Source of the DNA: QWPN01 sp044360305
GTDB lineage: Bacteria > Planctomycetota > Planctomycetia > Pirellulales > UBA1268
Assembly (NCBI GenBank): GCA_044360305.1
Contig: JBIKKQ010000106.1
Coordinates: 1-11,480, forward strand
DNA: 11,480 nt
Direction of reading: 5' to 3'
Under the pieces are notes generated by a model. That model was not told the origin of the DNA. It saw nothing but the letters and a program-made list of their open reading frames with translations, and ran no database searches. A program made the translations under genes and the position numbers. This document shows positions 7,818 through 11,480 of this stretch, piece by piece. The first letter of the stretch is position 1, and each line of letters begins with the position of its first letter.

Positions 7818-8547
7818 TCGCCGGCTGCTCGCCGGTGATGCCGATCACGAACTCCTCGAAGATCTTCACGTCGAGCGCCGAGGCGGTTTCGGCCTCGGGG
7901 TGAAACTGCACGCCGATCGCGGTCCAGTTCTCGACCGTGCTTTCGATCGCCTCGACGACGCCGTCGGGCGCCCGGGCCGTGACCCGGAAGCCGGGCGCGA
8001 CGTCGTCGATCGCCATGTGGTGCATGCTGTTGACGCGGATTTCGCCGTCGCCGTAGATCCGCTCCATCGCCGACCCCGGTTCGACGACGAGGGCGTGCCG
8101 ATGGGCGAGGTCGGTCGGATCCTTGTGGGGGATCGCCTTGGGGAGATCCTCGGGGATGTGGAGGAACAGCGTCCCCCCCTCGGTGACGTTGAGCAGTTGC
8201 ATGCCGGCCCCGATGCCGAGGACGGGCATGTGCCGGGCACAGATGTGCTTGGCGAGCAGGCGGTCGAAGTCCTCGCGCCGGGCGTCCATGGGCCGGACGG
8301 ACGGGTGGGGCATGTAGCCGTCGCGACGCGGGTCGAGGTCGGCGCCGCCGACGAGGACCACGCCGTCGAGCAGGTCGAGGAGGCGGACGACGTCGTCTTC
8401 TTCGGAGAGCGGGGGCAGGATGACCGGGATGCCGCCGGCGGCGGTGATGCCGTCGAAGTAGCCGGCGGCGACGAACGAGAGGGCGGCGTGTTCCTTGCGG
8501 GTCGGGCGGTAGTCGGTGTTGATGCCGATGAGGGGTTTGGCAGCCAT
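7801..8547 (-). CDS. peptidase C26 / PuuD-like class I glutamine amidotransferase fold, nucleophile missing
   Basis: A 248-residue cytosolic protein of the gamma-glutamyl-GABA hydrolase (PuuD, C26) family. The start at 8547 (MAAKPLIGIN) is set by an AGGAGG 4 bases upstream. Family marks include PLIGINTDYR at the N-terminus, DGVVLVGGADLDP (61-73), the elbow PVLGIGAGMQLLN (108-120), VNSMHH (172-177) and GVQFHPEAE (212-220) with His216 and Glu218 of the usual triad. In active members the elbow reads as in E. coli PuuD 'ICRG', with Cys as nucleophile; here it is Ile-Gly-Ala-Gly, so Gly113 (codon at 8211-8209) takes its place. The only cysteine in the protein is Cys103, ten residues earlier. Hydrolysis by the usual thioester route is therefore unlikely. 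The protein may bind a ligand or have a changed activity. It is transcribed alone and overlaps the methyltransferase end by 17 bp. Confidence 0.9.
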   Translation of the reverse strand: MAAKPLIGINTDYRPTRKEHAALSFVAAGYFDGITAAGGIPVILPPLSEEDDVVRLLDLLDGVVLVGGADLDPRRDGYMPHPSVRPMDARREDFDRLLAKHICARHMPVLGIGAGMQLLNVTEGGTLFLHIPEDLPKAIPHKDPTDLAHRHALVVEPGSAMERIYGDGEIRVNSMHHMAIDDVAPGFRVTARAPDGVVEAIESTVENWTAIGVQFHPEAETASALDVKIFEEFVIGITGEQPAIKLVA

Positions 8548-8551
8548 GAGT

Positions 8552-8557
8552 CCTCCT
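8552..8557 (-). promoter_or_regulatory. strong Shine-Dalgarno of the C26-family gene
   Basis: AGGAGG on the minus strand, 4 bases before the ATG at 8547. It fixes the start and rules out the longer in-frame ATG upstream. Confidence 0.75.
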
Positions 8558-8634
8558 GACGGGTGCTGTTTTCCGGGCTCCATCTCCGGCTCCCATCCAT
8601 GGGAGGCCGGGTCGCGGCGTCGCGACGCGGGCCG

Positions 8635-8662
8635 AACGTAGCGGCGGTCAATCCCGTTCCAA
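8635..8662 (-). promoter_or_regulatory. candidate promoter of the C26-family gene with an A-rich upstream tract
   Basis: On the minus strand TTGGAA (8662-8657) is followed after 16 bp by TACGTT (8640-8635), about 90 bp before the ATG. Directly upstream lies an A-rich tract (8676-8664, AAATCGAAAAAAC) in an otherwise GC-rich region, placed where an UP element would be. The hexamers alone are modest, with 4 and 3 matches. Confidence 0.35.
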
Positions 8663-8676
8663 GCGTTTTTTCGATT

Positions 8677-8705
8677 TTGTGGTGGCCGGGTGCCGGCAAC
8701 CACAA
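8677..8705. repeat. 13-bp hairpin upstream of the C26-family promoter
   Basis: TTGTGGTGGCCGG (8677-8689) pairs with CCGGCAACCACAA (8693-8705), 12 of 13 positions, leaving a 3-base loop. It sits just upstream of the A-rich tract and candidate promoter. It could be an operator-like inverted repeat. As a terminator it lacks a T-run on either strand. Confidence 0.5.
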
Positions 8706-8764
8706 CATCCAGTGCTAGCACGCCGCATGCTGGCGCCGCCCTGCCCCCTCCCCAGCCCAAGAGA

Positions 8765-8786
8765 GCCCACAAGGAGCCCACAAGGA
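8765..8786. repeat. 11-bp tandem duplication
   Basis: GCCCACAAGGA occurs twice head-to-tail (8765-8775 and 8776-8786) with no mismatch. The second copy runs into AAGGACAGGCA (8782-8792), a direct repeat of 8816-8826 at the left tip of the large palindrome. Confidence 0.75.
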
Positions 8787-8812
8787 CAGGCACAATCCCA
8801 GCCGGGGCTCGC

Positions 8813-9017
8813 GAAAAGGACAGGCATGTTTGGTGTCGTCTCTCGCCCACCCCGCCCGCCGGTCGGGGACATGCTCGTCGCCGGCGGACTTTGCCGTTGC
8901 AACCTCCAGCGACATGGTGCGTCCCCCGGTACAGGCAAAGTTCACCGGCTCCTGCGCGTGCCCCCGACCGACGGGCGATAGAAGAGCCTGAAAGGTCGAA
9001 AGATGCCTGTCCTTTTC
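8813..9017. repeat. 205-bp imperfect palindromic element
   Basis: Three nested complementary blocks keep nearly the same register. The 15-bp perfect tips are GAAAAGGACAGGCAT (8813-8827) against 9003-9017, with TTT/AAA just inside. CGCCCGCCGGTCGGGG (8853-8868) faces 8962-8977 at 15 of 16 positions, and pairing continues with gaps to 8876/8954. GCCGGCGGACTTTGCC (8880-8895) faces 8934-8949 with 14 Watson-Crick pairs, one G-T and one mismatch. The unpaired stretches between the outer and middle blocks are 21 nt on each side, and a 38-nt loop holds GTTGCAAC. It could be a mobile non-autonomous (MITE or REP-like) repeat or a structured RNA. No target-site duplication is seen. Its right tip is 5 bp past the miaA stop. 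Confidence 0.7.
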
Positions 9018-9022
9018 CGCGG

Positions 9023-9889
9023 TCAGGTGGCGATCCAGATCGCGGACCGGAAGCTGCGGAACCAGGTCAGTTGCCGCTTCGCCAGTTGGCGAGTCCGCTG
9101 CTGGGTCCGCAGGATCGCCGCCCCACGGTCGAGCTGGCCGGCGACCACGGCGGCCGCCTCGCCGTAGCCAGCCGCCTGGATCGCCGTCGGCCCGATGCCC
9201 CCGGGGGCCGCCAGGGCGGCCGCCGTCTCCTCGATGATTCCCGAGGAAAACATCCGCTCTACACGCCGGTCGATCCGGTCGTACAGCACCCCCCGCGGCA
9301 CGTCGAGGACCAGCAATTGCCGGTCGAAAACCGGATGCGGCGCCGGGGCCAATGACCGCGACAGGGGGACGCCCGAGACCCGCTCGACCTCCAATGCCCG
9401 GATGATCCGCTTCGCATCGTGGGGGTGAATCCGGGCCGCCGACTCCGGATCCACCCGAGCCAACTCCGCATGGAGTGCGGCGGAGCCATGTGCCGCCACC
9501 TCCGCGGCCGCCGCCCGGCGAAACTCCGGATCCTCCCCCGGCACGGCCGCGAGGCCGTCACGCAACGCCCGCAGGTAGAGCGGCGTGCCCCCGGCGAAAA
9601 GCACCCGCCGGCCCCGGCCCCGACACCCCTCCACGGCCACCGCGGCGTCGGCCAGCCATCTGGCCACGCTGTAGGCCTCGGCCGGACCGGCGACGTCCAC
9701 TAAATGGTGCGGCACGGCCGCCCGCTGCGCGGGCGTGGGCTTCGCCGTCCCCACGTCCAGACCCCGGTAGACGGCCATCGAATCGACGCTCACGATCTCG
9801 GCCCCCAGTTCCCGGGCCAGTTTCACGGCCAGGGCCGATTTGCCGGAGGCGGTCGGGCCGGTCAGAAACCAGCAATCGTCCCCCAGCAT
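9023..9889 (-). CDS. miaA: tRNA dimethylallyltransferase
   Basis: Transfers a dimethylallyl group to N6 of A37 in tRNAs that read codons starting with U; cytosolic. The protein has 288 residues from the ATG at 9889, which puts the P-loop GPTASGKSA at residues 11-19 as usual. The ATG at 10024 would add a Pro-rich stretch and run into divergent hisE, so it is not chosen. Further family motifs are VSVDSMAVYRGLDVGTAKPT (Ala where many homologues have Gln in DSMQVYRG), VPHHLVDVAGP, AGGTPLYLRALRDGL, IHPHDAKRIIRALEV, the FSSGIIEE helix, AAGYGEA and the closing TRQLAKRQLTWFRS. It stands alone, divergent from hisE by 116 bp. The 205-bp palindrome begins 5 bp after its stop and may shape the end of its transcript. 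No good Shine-Dalgarno is visible. Confidence 0.95.
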   Translation of the reverse strand: MLGDDCWFLTGPTASGKSALAVKLARELGAEIVSVDSMAVYRGLDVGTAKPTPAQRAAVPHHLVDVAGPAEAYSVARWLADAAVAVEGCRGRGRRVLFAGGTPLYLRALRDGLAAVPGEDPEFRRAAAAEVAAHGSAALHAELARVDPESAARIHPHDAKRIIRALEVERVSGVPLSRSLAPAPHPVFDRQLLVLDVPRGVLYDRIDRRVERMFSSGIIEETAAALAAPGGIGPTAIQAAGYGEAAAVVAGQLDRGAAILRTQQRTRQLAKRQLTWFRSFRSAIWIAT

Positions 9890-9910
9890 CGGGCCGGGGG
9901 GCCCCGACGC

Positions 9911-9938
9911 GCCCTCGACCCGTGCTATGGTTGAGGGC
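9911..9938 (+). promoter_or_regulatory. candidate hisE-hisG promoter with overlapping inverted repeat
   Basis: TATGGT (9926-9931), preceded by TG at 9923-9924, looks like an extended -10 box about 75 bp before the hisE start; no -35 is clear. An inverted repeat overlaps it: GCCCTCGACC (9911-9920) pairs with GGTTGAGGGC (9929-9938) in 10 pairs including one G-T, with an 8-base loop. This could be an operator, or a hairpin if transcribed from miaA's side. Confidence 0.35.
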
Positions 9939-10005
9939 CCGGTCGGCGGCCCGTGCAGCGGATGTGCGGCTGGCCCCCGGGAAATCGTGTCTGCAGGTGC
10001 TGCCG

Positions 10006-10395
10006 GTGTCCGATTCCGAGTCATCGTCGCGACGGGTGGGCGAGGTGCTGGAGGCCCTGGAACGGGTCATCGCCTCCCGCAGGGGCGATTCCCCCGACCG
10101 ATCCTACACCAGCCGACTGCTCGCCGGGGGCGTGGAGAAGACGGGCGCGAAGGTGACCGAGGAGGCGGCGGAACTGGTGCATGCCGCCGGCGCCGAATCG
10201 GCCGACCGCGTCGTCGCCGAGGCCGCCGACCTGCTGTACCACGCCCTCGTCCTCCTCGCCTGCCGCGACGTGTCGCTGGAGAGCGTCGAGGCCGAACTGG
10301 CCCGCCGGTTCGGCGTCTCCGGCCTCGCGGAGAAGGCGGCGCGGACCACGGAGCCGAAGCAGGGCGCGGCGGCGACCGCCGGAGGCACCCCATGA
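10006..10395 (+). CDS. hisE: phosphoribosyl-ATP pyrophosphatase
   Basis: Hydrolyses phosphoribosyl-ATP to phosphoribosyl-AMP, step two of histidine synthesis; an all-alpha MazG-fold cytosolic enzyme. No ATG lies at the right place, so a GTG start is inferred. GTG 10006 (129 residues) has AGGTG 6 bases upstream and is preferred over GTG 9997. The core reads SYTSRLLAGG (33-42), then KVTEEAAELVHAA (49-61) with the metal-binding Glu52, Glu53 and Glu56, then EAADLLYHALVLL (72-84) with Glu72 and Asp75. Common homologues have Gly where Thr51 stands. The last 20 or so residues are Ala/Thr/Gly-rich and look unstructured. It is a stand-alone HisE, not fused to HisI. Its TGA overlaps the hisG ATG (ATGA), so the two are translationally coupled. 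Confidence 0.9.
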   Translation: MSDSESSSRRVGEVLEALERVIASRRGDSPDRSYTSRLLAGGVEKTGAKVTEEAAELVHAAGAESADRVVAEAADLLYHALVLLACRDVSLESVEAELARRFGVSGLAEKAARTTEPKQGAAATAGGTP

Positions 10396-11261
10396 GCGAC
10401 AGCCAGACCAGCCCACTCCTGCGGGTCGGCGTCCCCAGCAAGGGGCGTCTCGCCGACCTCGCCTGCCAACTGCTCGGCGACGCCGGCCTGTCGTTCCGAC
10501 GGACCGAGCGCAGCCTGTTCGCCCGCTGCAAGGAGATGCCGGTCGAGGTCACCTTCCTGCGCACCGACGACATTCCCGTGCTCGTCGCCGAGGGGGCGAT
10601 CGACCTCGGCATCACCGGCGCCGACCTCGTCGCGGAGAGCGGCGCCGAGGTCGTTCATCGGCTCGATCTCGGCGTGGGATCGTGCCGGCTGGCACTGTGC
10701 GTCGCCGACGACTCACCGGTCACCGAGCCACGGCAGCTCGATGGCCGGCGGATCGCCACCAGTTTTCCGCGGATCACCCGCGGCTGGCTCGCCGACCGCG
10801 GCGCGACGGTGCACTTCGTCGAGTTGTCGGGAAGCGTGGAGGTGATGATCGCCCTCGGCGTGGCCGACGGGATCGTGGACCTCGTCGAGACCGGCAGCAC
10901 GCTGGCCGCCAACCGGCTCCGCGTCCTGGCCGAGATCGGTCGCTACGAGACCGTGCTCGTGCAGAACCCGCGGCTCGCCGATGCGACGCTCGCCGACAGA
11001 ATCGTCCGCCGGTTGGAGGGAATCGTCATCGCCCGGAGCTGGTCGCTGCTGGAATACAACGTCCCCAGATCGCGGCTCGCCGACGCGGAAAAAATCACCC
11101 CCGGCTTCAACTCGCCGACCGTGATGCAGCTCGAGGATCCGGACTGGTGCGCCGTGCGGGCGATGGTCCGCCGGGGCGAGGCTCACGCGATCATGGAGCG
11201 GCTGGAGGTGATCGGGGCGTCGGCGATCATCGAGACGCAGATCAGCAACTGCCGGCTGTAG
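10392..11261 (+). CDS. hisG: ATP phosphoribosyltransferase, long form
   Basis: Joins ATP and PRPP to give phosphoribosyl-ATP, the first and feedback-controlled step of histidine synthesis; cytosolic. With 289 residues it is the long form, which carries its own regulatory domain and does not need HisZ. The N-terminus has LRVGVPSKGRL (10-20) and DLGITGADLV (71-80). The family signature runs from ELSGSVEV (144-151) through LGVADGIVDLVETGSTLAAN (155-174) and includes the PRPP-binding ETGST loop. The C-terminal ACT-like domain starts near TPGFNSPTV (236-244) and includes WCAVRAMV and IMERLEVIGASAII; histidine feedback is expected there from family knowledge. GGAGG at 10381-10385, inside the end of hisE, is 6 bases before the ATG. 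It is the second gene of a two-gene unit; no other his genes are in the window. Confidence 0.97.
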   Translation: MSDSQTSPLLRVGVPSKGRLADLACQLLGDAGLSFRRTERSLFARCKEMPVEVTFLRTDDIPVLVAEGAIDLGITGADLVAESGAEVVHRLDLGVGSCRLALCVADDSPVTEPRQLDGRRIATSFPRITRGWLADRGATVHFVELSGSVEVMIALGVADGIVDLVETGSTLAANRLRVLAEIGRYETVLVQNPRLADATLADRIVRRLEGIVIARSWSLLEYNVPRSRLADAEKITPGFNSPTVMQLEDPDWCAVRAMVRRGEAHAIMERLEVIGASAIIETQISNCRL

Positions 11262-11289
11262 GCGGCTGACGTGGCGACGCCGGGTTTGG

Positions 11290-11309
11290 CCGCGGTGTAC
11301 CAGCCGCGG
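11290..11309. terminator. hairpin just after hisG
   Basis: Two CCGCGG hexamers (11290-11295 and 11304-11309) form a 6-bp GC stem with an 8-base loop, starting 28 bp after the hisG stop. No T-run follows, so a role in ending the transcript is only possible. Confidence 0.25.
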
Positions 11310-11413
11310 ACGCTGTCGACCCTGATACTACCGGGAGCATCCAATAGTTGACACTTGCTTGGGCACGGTTCGGGGTTGCCCATGCCCGCTCGCCGGCCGT
11401 TCGCTCCGGGCCG

Positions 11414-11439
11414 ACCGATCCGCCTTTCGGCGGATCGGT
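11414..11439. terminator. 11-bp perfect hairpin downstream of hisG
   Basis: ACCGATCCGCC (11414-11424) and GGCGGATCGGT (11429-11439) pair perfectly around a TTTC loop. It lies about 150 bp past hisG. A GC-rich run follows rather than Ts, so it may be a Rho-assisted end, an RNA stabiliser, or a signal for a gene beyond the window. The rest of 11262-11480 shows no recognisable gene. Confidence 0.45.
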
Positions 11440-11480
11440 GCCCGCCCGCCGCGCACTCGGAGGTGCCTGCGCTCTCGCCC

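Larger units (their letters stand above)
8548..9022. other. 475-bp non-coding, repeat-bearing gap
   Basis: No reading frame here looks like a protein. From left to right it holds the leader and candidate promoter of the C26-family gene, a 13-bp hairpin, a 10-bp palindrome GTGCTAGCAC (8712-8721), an 11-bp tandem duplication and a 205-bp imperfect palindrome ending 5 bp from the miaA stop. The heptamer ACAGGCA or its complement appears at 8786, 8820, 8931 and 9004. Confidence 0.7.

Noticed and set aside
8548..8981. Small frames in the gap between the C26-family gene and miaA, including extensions of the C26 frame to 8850
   Set aside because: Compositions follow the GC bias, no ribosome-binding sites suit them, and the strong AGGAGG fixes the C26 start at 8547.
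8813..9017. CRISPR array or integron attC site
   Set aside because: There are no regular direct repeats with spacers, and neither attC core sites nor an integrase gene are visible; the structure is a single large palindrome.
9475..10005. Upstream extension of the hisE frame
   Set aside because: It overlaps miaA on the other strand and reads as Pro/Arg-rich shadow; HisE homology begins only after GTG 10006.
11183..11383. 66-codon minus-strand frame past hisG
   Set aside because: Most of it is antisense to the 3' end of hisG, and the rest has no family features.
11365..11386. Sigma54-like GGCAC...TTGC pattern
   Set aside because: The gap between the two boxes is about 8 nt instead of the 5 expected, and no gene follows at the right distance.
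11382..11480. ATG-started frame open to the window end (33 codons)
   Set aside because: No ribosome-binding site, Arg/Pro-rich, runs through an 11-bp hairpin, and shows no recognisable motif.

Overview
This window is a high-GC bacterial chromosome segment holding eight protein genes, most of them housekeeping. I see no phage, plasmid, integrase or transposase gene, no CRISPR array, and no tRNA or rRNA. The best guess for the host is a Planctomycetota bacterium (Pirellulales-like). This rests on the high GC, weak or missing Shine-Dalgarno sequences at several genes, a TopA with a Lys/Pro/Ala-rich tail, and the style of the MiaA, C26-family and PpiD-like proteins. It is an inference from sequence style, not from a search.

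Layout, left to right. topA (DNA topoisomerase I, minus strand, 19-2796) is divergent from a membrane-anchored PpiD/SurA-like foldase (plus, 2958-5123). The foldase is tail-to-tail with glgB (glycogen branching enzyme, minus, 5130-7016), and both stop codons lie inside one 16-bp perfect palindrome. glgB is divergent from a small class I SAM methyltransferase of the lysine-methyltransferase-like (METTL) type (plus, 7170-7817). The methyltransferase overlaps by 17 bp, tail-to-tail, with a peptidase C26 / PuuD-like protein (minus, 7801-8547) whose catalytic cysteine is replaced by glycine. A 475-bp non-coding stretch (8548-9022) follows, holding a candidate promoter, a 13-bp hairpin, an 11-bp tandem duplication and a 205-bp imperfect palindrome. 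Then come miaA (tRNA dimethylallyltransferase, minus, 9023-9889) and, divergent from it, a compact hisE-hisG pair (plus, 10006-11261) joined by an ATGA overlap. The last 219 bases hold two hairpins and no recognisable gene.

How the genes work together. Only hisE and hisG clearly act in one pathway: HisG makes phosphoribosyl-ATP and HisE hydrolyses its diphosphate, the first two steps of histidine synthesis. The other genes are single units serving DNA topology, envelope protein folding, glycogen branching, protein or small-molecule methylation, an unknown C26-type role, and tRNA A37 modification.

I found no obvious new multi-gene system. The points most worth following up are the nucleophile-less C26 protein, the 205-bp palindromic element beside miaA, the rearranged zinc-finger tail of TopA, and the PpiD-like protein that seems to lack a parvulin domain and carries a duplicated C-terminal module.
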